Source of the DNA: a virus
Direction: 5' to 3' (one strand)
IMG/VR virus record: IMGVR_UViG_3300021959_000518
Location: 1 to 20,639 of that record
DNA length: 20,639 bases
Part shown: piece by piece, positions 12,421 through 19,777 of the stretch
Layout of the letters: each line of letters opens with the position of its first letter
Numbering within the stretch: the first letter of the stretch is position 1
Notes under the pieces: model-generated
Told to the model about the DNA's origin: nothing
The model's input: the letters and a program-made list of their open reading frames with translations, nothing else
Database searches by the model: none
Translations under genes and position numbers: made by a program

Positions 12421-15257
12421 GTAGCATTAGCTTGGGTGCTAGGCATATTGCTTAGTGCCCCTAATTGCTCCTCTAATCCTATTGCGGTTCCAGCACCCAT
12501 AGTAAATAGAGATAATCCCTTTAGAACTTTTTCCCTTAACTCTGGTGTAATTTTGATTGTGACTGATTCTTGTTTTTGTGTAGCATTTCTAAAATCAGCA
12601 TTATCTTGGGCTTGCTCTAAGGTTTTAAAGGATGCAACTGGTTTATCAGTGCCAACTTCTTTAACCATATATAATCTATCAAGTGGTGTTTCGCCCCTCA
12701 TCATTACTACTGTATGTAAATTCTTGGGTCTAATTTCTACCATAGCCTTAGTCACATTTTCTTTTCCTGCCACTTTTTTTGCCATCGCTGGTATTACATT
12801 ATCATAGTGATTATATAAACCTTCATTGCCCCATCTATCAACTTGAACTTGTCCAGGTGAAAAGGACACACTATCATGACCTTCTTTTACTGCTCTTTGT
12901 AGCAATCTTTTAATACCAACCTTTGTCCAGTCTTCAGTTTTTTCCACCAAATCCCCACCAGGGACATTGCCCATCATTTTGTTACCAGTTTCAGTAATAT
13001 CATTTCTTAAATCATCAGCGTAACCCGCAAATGTGTCTAAATCTGGAAATTTATTACTTCCTTTTAAATCATATCTCTCGTATTGAATATCTTGCAAAGC
13101 AGAACGTAACCGATTAATTTGTTGTTCCTCACTCATTTCATTAAACTTTGGTGGGAAACCATCCAAATCATCTCTGCCAAGTGGATACCTTCTATCATTA
13201 TCTATTATTCTCATCAGATTAAACATTTCAACATCACTGGAACCTTTATAATCTGGATCACTTATGAAGTCCAAGTAATCTGATAATTTCATAGTTTTAA
13301 ATTCTTCAGGAATCCTACTATTATCTACGTCAAGAAATTCTTCTAAATCAGCCCTCAGTCTTTGTATGCTAGTTCCTAGCAATCTGTCATCACTCAACAT
13401 ATTAGCTTGATCAGTGGCAAGTTTTAATTCGCTTGGTGATAAATCGCTTCTGAAAGGCACTCTGATTATTGGTTTGTCTGGATTAGCTCTTTTGTAAAGC
13501 TCTTCTTGTTCGTAACTTTTTAATTTGATTGGTATGTTTTTAAACGTATTAATTAACTCTGAGTTTAAACCATTCATTTTCTCTTCTAATTTAGCGTATG
13601 AGCGGCTGCCTGGTGCAAAGCCCCTTCGTCTTCCAGCTTGCCCTCTATCTGATTGTAGCTCTTCTACATATAAGGTTTTGCTACCATCATCCAAAGTTCT
13701 ATCTTTAGTTCTAACGTGAACTATTGGATTATAGTTTGGAAAGTGGGCTGGGTTTATGTAGTCATCTACTGCATCATACTCACCACTTTGAGCTAATGTA
13801 GGATTATTAGACTGCTTACCCAGTACAGCTTCTTTGTAATTAGAGCCACCTTGTTGTGTGCTCTCTGAAAATCTAGCATCTTTAGCTACATAATCGCCAT
13901 TTTGTATGGCATAACTTTCTGTCTGCACTATGGCTTCGTTTATGTTTCCTCTCTCAGCTATCTCATTAAATCTATATGCATCCATATCATCTCCACTATC
14001 TCTGAACCCCTTATATTGTTCTGATTGTGTGATATCAAATATGTCTGCATCTTTATCAAATGTAAGAAAGTTTTGACCATCATCGTCATAAACTATTCTG
14101 TAACCCGTCTTCGTATCTTCCAAAACTTTTGTAGGATTTACTAGCTCTGTTTCTGCTCGTGTTTTATCTGATACATTTAGACCTTTGTTTAGTTCATCTA
14201 TTTCATAATTACTAAATTTATTATATGAAGGTGTTTCTGATATTTTGTCAGCTATATTCTCAAATATAAGGCTTGAACCTTCTGCAACTGGATTGTCTTG
14301 ATAAACATCCTCGTATAATTGTAGCTTATTTAAATTAATTTTGGTTAATATGTCTTTTTTTGTGATTGGTCTGCTTGTAACTTTAAATAGTTCATCAAGA
14401 CCAGTGTCAAATAGCTCAGTTTCAGAAATGCCTTGCCCTTTGAAAAAATTCTCAAAGTCTTTGCCACTTCCTTTTGTTTGTTTCATCTTATTAGCAAGCT
14501 CTTCTGACTTGTAGTAAAAGCCAAAATCATCTAACTTTCTTGGGTTTGTCATAACCATATTAGGTGGCATTCTTCGAGTGCTTGCTAACATATTAGGTTC
14601 AGCTTTAGGTAACGCCCCTATGGTTGGTGCAGATACTTCTGTATCACCTTTGATTTTGCCTGCTAAAGATTTAGCAAAATTTTTAAATTTTTTTAATATT
14701 GGTTTAGCTAAATAAGCAAACCCCATACCCTCTACTGCCCCAGATGCCATATCAAATAATGGTATTGCTACTTCTGGTCTATCTAGATATGTTTGAAATG
14801 GTTGCCTCATAAAACTTAGTGATGCCATTTGTCTTTTAAATGCATTTGGTTCAGCTTTTATTAGTGCTCTTTGCCCTTCTTGGGCAGCAAACAATGAACC
14901 TATAGGCGTAGCATCAACAAGACCAATACTGTCTTCTGTGCCAGTAAATGATTCTGTTGTATCTTTAAGCGTTCTTCTGCCTTCTCGAACATCTTTCCCT
15001 ACAATACCTTTTGATTTCAAATATTCTAAAGCTGACCGCACATTTTTTTGACTTGTATCTCTCATGGTAGGATTATAAGCTGGCTCTAACATGTAGCCTT
15101 GAGATTGTTGTATGTACTTTTCCAATTGATTTAGGGGTACGCTAGAGTTGTATATCATAGAAGCATATCTAGGGTTTTCAAACACACTTGGCTCTACGCT
15201 TTGTGCTTCCCTTAGCCTATTCTCTCTAAAAAATCTATCTAGCTCAGTCTCAGCCAT
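12417..15257 (-). CDS. Large polyvalent protein (946 aa)
   Basis: This is the longest gene in the window. Residues 1-200 are mostly helical and include a hydrophobic stretch near 165-190. Around 248-320 the pattern YYKSEELANKMKQTK, GQGISETELFDTGLDEL and ITKKDILTKINLN is that of a domain repeatedly found in large polyvalent proteins of phages and plasmids. Residues 473-548 (NYKEAVLG, then PIVHVRTKDRTLDDGSKTLY and VEELQSDRGQAGRRRGF) and 775-830 (EDWTKVGIKRLLQRAVKEGH, FSPGQVQVDRWG, LYNHYDNVIP) continue a second such domain. The C-terminus has a short hydrophobic run (LSLFTMGAGTAIG). These proteins are thought to be packaged and delivered with DNA. The start abuts the previous stop (TAAATG). Activity unknown. 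Confidence 0.75.
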   Translation of the reverse strand: MAETELDRFFRENRLREAQSVEPSVFENPRYASMIYNSSVPLNQLEKYIQQSQGYMLEPAYNPTMRDTSQKNVRSALEYLKSKGIVGKDVREGRRTLKDTTESFTGTEDSIGLVDATPIGSLFAAQEGQRALIKAEPNAFKRQMASLSFMRQPFQTYLDRPEVAIPLFDMASGAVEGMGFAYLAKPILKKFKNFAKSLAGKIKGDTEVSAPTIGALPKAEPNMLASTRRMPPNMVMTNPRKLDDFGFYYKSEELANKMKQTKGSGKDFENFFKGQGISETELFDTGLDELFKVTSRPITKKDILTKINLNKLQLYEDVYQDNPVAEGSSLIFENIADKISETPSYNKFSNYEIDELNKGLNVSDKTRAETELVNPTKVLEDTKTGYRIVYDDDGQNFLTFDKDADIFDITQSEQYKGFRDSGDDMDAYRFNEIAERGNINEAIVQTESYAIQNGDYVAKDARFSESTQQGGSNYKEAVLGKQSNNPTLAQSGEYDAVDDYINPAHFPNYNPIVHVRTKDRTLDDGSKTLYVEELQSDRGQAGRRRGFAPGSRSYAKLEEKMNGLNSELINTFKNIPIKLKSYEQEELYKRANPDKPIIRVPFRSDLSPSELKLATDQANMLSDDRLLGTSIQRLRADLEEFLDVDNSRIPEEFKTMKLSDYLDFISDPDYKGSSDVEMFNLMRIIDNDRRYPLGRDDLDGFPPKFNEMSEEQQINRLRSALQDIQYERYDLKGSNKFPDLDTFAGYADDLRNDITETGNKMMGNVPGGDLVEKTEDWTKVGIKRLLQRAVKEGHDSVSFSPGQVQVDRWGNEGLYNHYDNVIPAMAKKVAGKENVTKAMVEIRPKNLHTVVMMRGETPLDRLYMVKEVGTDKPVASFKTLEQAQDNADFRNATQKQESVTIKITPELREKVLKGLSLFTMGAGTAIGLEEQLGALSNMPSTQANAT

Positions 15258-15719
15258 TTAGAACCTATACTCTATATTTGCCCCAATATTTTTTTCTTTT
15301 CCAAGTGGCGTTCCATCCACTGGATCAAAGTAATATGGGTTTATTTGACCTTGTATATTTAAACTTGTGTTTTCTGTAATTGGTATACCTAAATACGCCC
15401 TTAACTGATCAACTGTTAATCCTTGACCAAACTGTTGCCTTGAAGGAGCACCATAAACTTGTAGCTCTTCTGGAAATTTAACTTGACCTTCCATAAAATT
15501 ACCACTACCACCCATGCCAAATACAGTAGGCTGACCTTCAACCATTGATGGAGCTTCAAAATTTAAATCCACACTACCACTAGCTTTGTTTTTTATTTCT
15601 GTGATGTTAGGAGTGCTAGTTGGCAAATTAACTGCAAATTGATTTACAGAACGCCCACCACTAATATCAACTTGTGGTGCTTTCATTTTTAAATTACTAA
15701 AAAAGCTTTTAATATCCAT
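15258..15719 (-). CDS. Hypothetical protein with outer-membrane-barrel-like C-terminus
   Basis: The 153-residue protein lacks a signal peptide. Its N-terminal part is polar and low in structure (SGGRSVNQFAVNLPTSTPNI, VFGMGGSGNFMEGQVKFPEE). The C-terminal third has alternating strands: TENTSLNIQGQINPYYFDP, then KEKNIGANIEYRF. The last ten residues, with Gly, alternating hydrophobics, Tyr and terminal Phe, match the beta-signal found at the end of outer membrane barrel proteins. Overlap with the next gene upstream is one base (TAATG) and its stop abuts the 946-residue gene. It may insert into or interact with the outer membrane during ejection, or the match may be accidental. Confidence 0.6.
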   Translation of the reverse strand: MDIKSFFSNLKMKAPQVDISGGRSVNQFAVNLPTSTPNITEIKNKASGSVDLNFEAPSMVEGQPTVFGMGGSGNFMEGQVKFPEELQVYGAPSRQQFGQGLTVDQLRAYLGIPITENTSLNIQGQINPYYFDPVDGTPLGKEKNIGANIEYRF

Positions 15720-15913
15720 TACACTTGTCCTGCTGATAGTGTTCTAGCCAATATCTCTAGAGTTTCCTGAAAGCCTTTATCTAGCTTCTTAGCTGCAGTA
15801 GCAAATTTCTTTGGGCTTACCTCATCTGATTCCAAGCCTTTTGATTCTAAAAATTTCTTAGCAGCTCTTATTTCAGCGTTAGCTACTTTTTTTATTTTTG
15901 TTCTTTTAGCCAT
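15719..15913 (-). CDS. Small basic helical protein (64 aa)
   Basis: The product opens MAKRTKIKKVANAEIRAAKK and continues FLESKGLESDEVSPKKFATA with a helical end (FQETLEILARTLSAGQV). It is Lys- and Ala-rich and probably a helical bundle of two or three helices. It overlaps both neighbours by one base (TAATG at each side), so it is translated with them. It may be a packaged or nucleic-acid-associated small protein; I do not recognise a named family. Confidence 0.65.
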   Translation of the reverse strand: MAKRTKIKKVANAEIRAAKKFLESKGLESDEVSPKKFATAAKKLDKGFQETLEILARTLSAGQV

Positions 15914-16980
15914 TATTTATCCTCACCAAAGTCTATGCCAATTCTTTTTGGGTTTAGCGGCCCGTCCACATTCTCTGATCCTCTTAGATATCTTACATCA
16001 GCGGCGATGAAAGGTCTATTAGATAGATAAGCTTCTACCATTCTATGATTACCCTCAGTTATAAAAGGTACGCCATCTTCCCTCACATGTATTAATATTC
16101 TGTCTCCACCTTTTTCTGCACCTTGATAGCCTTTTTCTTTTATGGATTTTTTTAGGCTTTCCAATCTGGGCCCAGACATTCTATATTTTTCTTCTTCAGC
16201 ATGACCTTTAATGTTTATAAGCTCTTGGGGGCTAAACTTAACATTATCAGCAAAACCTGTTATACCACTCACTAGTCCTATAGGGTCATTGCTTGGGTTT
16301 GATGCTTTGTATTCATTGTTTTCCCTAATCTTTTTAGCTATATATGTTTCACCAGTTATTGCATCTAAGAATGGTGGATTATCTATTCTGATAGTAGCAC
16401 CCTTTCTTAAATCATTGAATGATTGTGGCAATGCACCATAGGGGTTTTCTCTAAATGCAATGCTATAATCTTCGCCATCTCGCCCAAATTCTCTAATTGT
16501 CATTGCTTCTACATCAAGATCATTCATCAATTTCTTTTCAGCCATGCCTGTAATCAAAGGTCTGTTTGACTGTTTCATGTAAATCATATTTAGATTAGCA
16601 AGTGAGCTAGATATTCCTTTAGCATCTTTCTGTTCAAGAAATTTTTTAGCTAGTTCAAAATCTTGTTTAGTATTAGGTATTTCGTTCTTTTCTAAATTAC
16701 TTATTTCTTTTTTTATCCAATTATATGATTTTTCCAAACTATCTTTGTCTCTAATATCTAAAATACTGTCAGGCATTTTTGTTGTTCTTAATATACTTTC
16801 ATCTGCTTTATATAATTCAGCGTATGTTTTATCTGGAGAATAGAATACTGCACCTTCGTTTGGAAAACTATATTTTGGTTTTTCAAAACGATACAATTCA
16901 TTTGGAGAAGGCAACGCACCTATCTTGTTTCCAAGAGCGTCTACTACATTCTCAATACCTTTTGCAATAATATTTTTCAT
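15913..16980 (-). CDS. Two-domain protein: ART-like N-terminus, ParB-like C-terminus
   Basis: This 355-residue protein starts MKNIIAKGIENVVDALGNKI. At 29-58 it has LYRFEKPKYSFPNEG and AVFYSPDKTYAELYK, which looks like the first part of an ADP-ribosyltransferase-like fold (substrate-loop strand and YFSxD-type segment). The C-terminal part (about 271-333) has SGPRLESLKKSIKEKGYQG, ILIHVREDGVPFITEGNHRM and VEAYLSN, with the G-x-HR-type motif (EGNHRMVEAY) of ParB/sulfiredoxin-like domains. ParB-like domains in phage polyvalent proteins may bind nucleotides or cut DNA. The start overlaps the upstream stop (TAATG). The ParB-like part is fairly secure; the ART-like part is tentative because catalytic positions cannot be placed with certainty. 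Confidence 0.65.
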   Translation of the reverse strand: MKNIIAKGIENVVDALGNKIGALPSPNELYRFEKPKYSFPNEGAVFYSPDKTYAELYKADESILRTTKMPDSILDIRDKDSLEKSYNWIKKEISNLEKNEIPNTKQDFELAKKFLEQKDAKGISSSLANLNMIYMKQSNRPLITGMAEKKLMNDLDVEAMTIREFGRDGEDYSIAFRENPYGALPQSFNDLRKGATIRIDNPPFLDAITGETYIAKKIRENNEYKASNPSNDPIGLVSGITGFADNVKFSPQELINIKGHAEEEKYRMSGPRLESLKKSIKEKGYQGAEKGGDRILIHVREDGVPFITEGNHRMVEAYLSNRPFIAADVRYLRGSENVDGPLNPKRIGIDFGEDK

Positions 16981-17747
16981 TATGTGCTTTCATCTAGTCC
17001 AGCTAGTGCACCCAAGCCAACTGCAGTAGTCGCTGGTGGTATTATAGATGCATATATATTGCCTTTGTCTGCCTTTTCAGGATCAAATTGTGCAAACACA
17101 CTTCTTACATTGCCCTTCTCTGGATAAAATAAACCAACTGTCCTATTGCCAAATCTTGCTGTTTCGTTAGTTAGAAAACCCTCAAAACCCAAATCTTTTA
17201 TAGCTTTACTTATGTCTGGCTCTTGCAACTTGAAAGGGTCTCCAATCTTTGTGTCCATATCTAAGCTTTGACCTAATTCTTTTTCTAACATTTCTTGGTG
17301 TTGTGGGTTTTTGTAGTTATAAACATTATCTATTTTTAATTTTACTGGATATATTCTGGAGCTTTCGTGAGGTAGATAGTAAGTAAGACCACCTTTATTA
17401 ACAGGCATACCACCCTTAAGTGCAAATCCTTCTGTGTATCTTGGGTCTTCGCTAAAATATGTTACTGGCTCACCTACTCTTCTTTCTCTAAAGCCTCCAA
17501 AAGCTGTTCTGTCAGAAGCTTGAGGTACAAATTCCATAATGTTCTTTTCTGGACTACCATGATAGAAAGTCTTAGGATCAAAACCTCTTTCCATTAATTC
17601 TTTCTCAGTTGGTAGGTTACCTAGCTCTCTTAATTGTTCTTCAGTAGGCATAGCATCTAAAACTTCACCAGCACCTTGATATGGCACTACATCTTTGCTT
17701 CTTACGCCCTTGTTAATTAATTTTGCAAATACACCAAATGGGTTCAT
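16980..17747 (-). CDS. ADP-ribosyltransferase-like polyvalent protein
   Basis: I place the start at ATG 17747 (255 residues), one base after the upstream stop; an in-frame ATG at 17876 would add 43 residues lying inside that gene. At 61-65 FYHGS matches the NAD-binding His of H-Y-E type ADP-ribosyltransferases, and at 95-100 PVTYFSE with DPRYTEGFA matches the Y-F-S/T strand. The late motif VRSVFAQFDPEKADKGNIYA (214-233) is a well-known ending of this domain in phage and toxin proteins. It would transfer ADP-ribose to a host protein or nucleic acid. A short hydrophobic end (237-250) may help membrane passage. It sits in a row with other polyvalent genes, suggesting injection with the genome. 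The target is unknown. Confidence 0.75.
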   Translation of the reverse strand: MNPFGVFAKLINKGVRSKDVVPYQGAGEVLDAMPTEEQLRELGNLPTEKELMERGFDPKTFYHGSPEKNIMEFVPQASDRTAFGGFRERRVGEPVTYFSEDPRYTEGFALKGGMPVNKGGLTYYLPHESSRIYPVKLKIDNVYNYKNPQHQEMLEKELGQSLDMDTKIGDPFKLQEPDISKAIKDLGFEGFLTNETARFGNRTVGLFYPEKGNVRSVFAQFDPEKADKGNIYASIIPPATTAVGLGALAGLDEST

Positions 17748-17748
17748 C

Positions 17749-18006
17749 TTACCAAGCCTTACATGACCAATATCTAGCTTTTGTCTTCGATCCTGGATTG
17801 TCACAGTTATGTCTAGACCTAAAGCTTTTTCTATTGCCCTTTTGGGTTTTCTTGATTCGCATGTTTGGATCACCAAATGTCACACGCTTTACCTTATCAC
17901 CATCCATAACGTAAACAACTGACTTCTTCTTGCCATAGGATGTTTCGCCTTTAGCTATTCTTCTAGGCTTATTTAGAGATACACTTTTACCTTTATACTT
18001 AGCCAT
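17749..18006 (-). CDS. Small conserved marine-phage protein (85 aa)
   Basis: The product starts MAKYKGKSVSLNKPRRIAKG, carries VVYVMDGDKVKRVTFGDPNM in the middle, and ends with RSRHNCDNPGSKTKARYW and a final C-K-A-W. The ending with NCDNPG and YWSC, with two Cys and one His, is a signature I recognise from many marine phage genomes, but without known function; the Cys/His residues could bind a metal. The protein is strongly basic. It overlaps the previous gene by 8 bases and precedes the ART-like gene by one base. Its constant position next to structural or polyvalent genes suggests a virion-linked or DNA-binding role, unproven. Confidence 0.75.
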   Translation of the reverse strand: MAKYKGKSVSLNKPRRIAKGETSYGKKKSVVYVMDGDKVKRVTFGDPNMRIKKTQKGNRKSFRSRHNCDNPGSKTKARYWSCKAW

Positions 18007-18178
18007 TAGCTTTCTTTGCCTTCTTTTTGGCTGCTGCCGATAAATCTTTCATATGTACTAAATATTTACTGTTTGCAGTATGTTTAGCACCTGACATAAC
18101 TTTACCTTTAGCATCCTTGTGAGTTGCCCCAGTGTACTTAGTACCATCTTTAAAATAATGATTAACGCCTTTTGCCAT
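17999..18178 (-). CDS. Small conserved basic protein (59 aa)
   Basis: The product reads MAKGVNHYFKDGTKYTGATH, then KVMSGAKHTANSKYLVHMKD and a basic tail KKKAKKANG. The pattern HYFKDGTKYTG...H and later GAKHT is one I recall from short proteins of marine tailed phages, function unknown. The start overlaps the preceding stop by one base (TAATG) and its own end overlaps the following gene by 8 bases. The end is rich in Lys. It forms a coupled set with the two neighbouring basic proteins. Confidence 0.7.
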   Translation of the reverse strand: MAKGVNHYFKDGTKYTGATHKDAKGKVMSGAKHTANSKYLVHMKDLSAAAKKKAKKANG

Positions 18179-18351
18179 TATGATTTCCTTGTTTTTTTCT
18201 TCTTTTTCTTTTCTTGTTTTGCTATTTTAGTAAAAGTGCCTTTTTCTGGTGCTCCTTTTTGACCTTTTTTCCTCATCTTTTCACCACTGCCTGCTTCTAT
18301 TCTTTTTCTCTTAGCATGTATGTTAGCGTATAATCCTGGTTTTTTAGCCAT
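18178..18351 (-). CDS. Small lysine-rich conserved phage protein (57 aa)
   Basis: The product starts MAKKPGLYANIHAKRKRIEA and continues GSGEKMRKKGQKGAPEKGTF, ending in a run of six lysines. LYANIHAKRKRI...GSGEKMR...GAP is a very widespread small-protein signature in marine and other tailed phages, often beside head or tail genes, with no established function. A strong AAGGAGG precedes the ATG. It is the first gene left of the small plus-strand island, so transcription must either read through the island or start in the 77-base gap at 18352-18428. Confidence 0.8.
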   Translation of the reverse strand: MAKKPGLYANIHAKRKRIEAGSGEKMRKKGQKGAPEKGTFTKIAKQEKKKKKKTRKS

Positions 18352-18370
18352 AATACCTCCTTATATTGGG

Positions 18371-18399
18371 TTGACTTATCTCTTGTTTTATTTTACTAT
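18371..18399 (+). promoter_or_regulatory. Candidate promoter of the small plus-strand gene
   Basis: TTGACT (18371-18376) is one base from consensus. Seventeen bases later TACTAT (18394-18399) follows, overlapping a TATAAA at 18397. The gene with its AAGGAG site begins 30 bases downstream. Nine bases around the -35 (TGGGTTGAC) are identical to those of the promoter of the larger plus-strand island (11313-11321). Confidence 0.55.
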
Positions 18400-18428
18400 A
18401 AAAGATTAAAAATGCACAAGGAGATATT

Positions 18429-18602
18429 ATGGAAGACCCACATAGCTTTAGATCATTTATAAATGAAAAATTAACACATTTTGTTAGTCTATTAGGTGAT
18501 GAAACTTTGACTGTGGAACAAGAAAACACATTAGATAGTATTGATAGATACATATGTAATGAAACTGGTATAGACATTAAAAAATTTCCTAATTACGATT
18601 AA
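18429..18602 (+). CDS. Single-gene plus-strand island, hypothetical protein (57 aa)
   Basis: The product starts MEDPHSFRSFINEKLTHFVS and ends GIDIKKFPNYD; it is acidic and helical, with one Cys. AAGGAGATATT gives a strong ribosome site and a promoter-like sequence precedes it, so it is preferred over the minus-strand ORF that overlaps it (18344-18577), which has no ribosome site. It sits between two leftward genes. Its TAA stop shares the palindrome TTAA with the stop of the facing 392-residue gene, as in the larger island. Family not recognised; an accessory moron-type gene is likely. Confidence 0.7.
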   Translation: MEDPHSFRSFINEKLTHFVSLLGDETLTVEQENTLDSIDRYICNETGIDIKKFPNYD

Positions 18603-19777
18603 GTCAACAATCCAAGAGCACCCATTCTATCTATAAACTCTTGATTAACTGGTTGCACCATCCTTTTTGTTTCCATAAATCTTCTATCTCCACCTATTGG
18701 AAATCCTTCGTTACGCCTTATTTTCAATGCATCTGTGTAAATGTCACTTGTTTTTAAAGGTTTTTTAAACTGTGAAACTCTATCTCCAAATAAAGCTGAT
18801 TCATATGTCTCATGTGTTTTATCTGTAATATTTTCAGGTTTTCTATTAACATCAATTCTTGCCATAACTTTTCCTGCTTGATCTCCTGATCCTGTTCCAA
18901 AAAAATCTACATGACTAGTTGCTGCTCTAATACTTGGCACATCTGGAAAACCTAAATCTCTATATTTTGCTTTGTCTAGTGTTTGAGCTAATGTTTTTCT
19001 TGCTTCTCCACCACCATCACTTATTAGTTTACCACTTTCATCAAATGTTGCTTTTTTATTTAAATATGACCTTATATTTTTGCTATCTATACCAGGCCAG
19101 TTAGGAATAAGTTTAGACATTTCTTCATCTAATATTTTTTTAGAATTTTTTGTTACTTTAAACCCATCCATTAATGCAAGTATTGTGTCTGATACTTGTG
19201 TAGAATAGTCGTTAGAACTACCACCCATTGGTTGAAAAACGCCATAAATGTCTACACCTGGCTCTAGTATTTCGCCAGTCTTAGGATTTTTAACTTGTCC
19301 ACTAGCTTGTTCTGCATACTTTCTTATTATTTCAAGAACTTTTGGATTTGATGCCCAAATCTTATTTGCCTTTACATTATCTGGGTTAAGCATAAATTCA
19401 AAGCCACCTTGCTGATTAGTAGCTTTAGTTAAAGGTATTTCATTAACTTCTAATAATGAACCAAATCCCAATGATCTATCGCCAGGAAGATTTACAAGTT
19501 TTGCTTTGTCTTTAAATAACTTTAAAAAATTTACTACAGGTGGTGTGATTAATTTTTTATCAATAACATGAGTAGCACCCATTTCTTCAATAGGCACTCC
19601 TAACATAGGCACTTTGTATCTACCAAACTCTGTATCCAACATTTTATTAGAAGTCGAGAACTTTGATCCTATAGGCACATTTTCATAGTAATCTTTTTTG
19701 AGCTTGTTTAAAACACCAAGATCATCTATGTAACGCAGTCCACTTTTTACAATGGGTTGAAGTACTCCAGTTGCCAT
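18599..19777 (-). CDS. Polyvalent-type protein (392 aa), putative injected protein
   Basis: The protein starts MATGVLQPIVKSGLRYIDDL. At 99-145 it has GDRSLGFGSLLEVNEIPLTK followed by NQQGGFEFM and later KIWASNPKV, the pattern (GD..., NG-like VNEIPL, QGG-FEF, WAS) of a conserved domain of phage large polyvalent proteins. A second part (about 175-300) has IYGVFQPMGGSSNDYSTQVS and a GEARKTLAQTLDKAKYRDL segment, and the C-terminus includes IGGDRRFMETKRMVQ and LGLLT. The start directly abuts the preceding stop (TAAATG). With the 946-residue and ART-like genes it makes a set of separately encoded polyvalent domains. Biochemical activity is unknown. Confidence 0.65.
   Translation of the reverse strand: MATGVLQPIVKSGLRYIDDLGVLNKLKKDYYENVPIGSKFSTSNKMLDTEFGRYKVPMLGVPIEEMGATHVIDKKLITPPVVNFLKLFKDKAKLVNLPGDRSLGFGSLLEVNEIPLTKATNQQGGFEFMLNPDNVKANKIWASNPKVLEIIRKYAEQASGQVKNPKTGEILEPGVDIYGVFQPMGGSSNDYSTQVSDTILALMDGFKVTKNSKKILDEEMSKLIPNWPGIDSKNIRSYLNKKATFDESGKLISDGGGEARKTLAQTLDKAKYRDLGFPDVPSIRAATSHVDFFGTGSGDQAGKVMARIDVNRKPENITDKTHETYESALFGDRVSQFKKPLKTSDIYTDALKIRRNEGFPIGGDRRFMETKRMVQPVNQEFIDRMGALGLLT

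Noticed and set aside
12436-12807. Plus-strand ORF of 123 residues near the convergent junction
   Set aside because: Fully antisense to the end of the 946-residue gene, whose domain pattern there is clear; no ribosome site.
17748-17876. N-terminal extension of the ART-like protein
   Set aside because: The extra 43 residues lie inside the conserved end of the 85-residue protein; the ATG one base after that stop is the better start.
18344-18577. Minus-strand ORF of 77 residues
   Set aside because: Overlaps the plus-strand gene 18429-18602, which has promoter and ribosome site; its product looks like random antisense and it has no leader.
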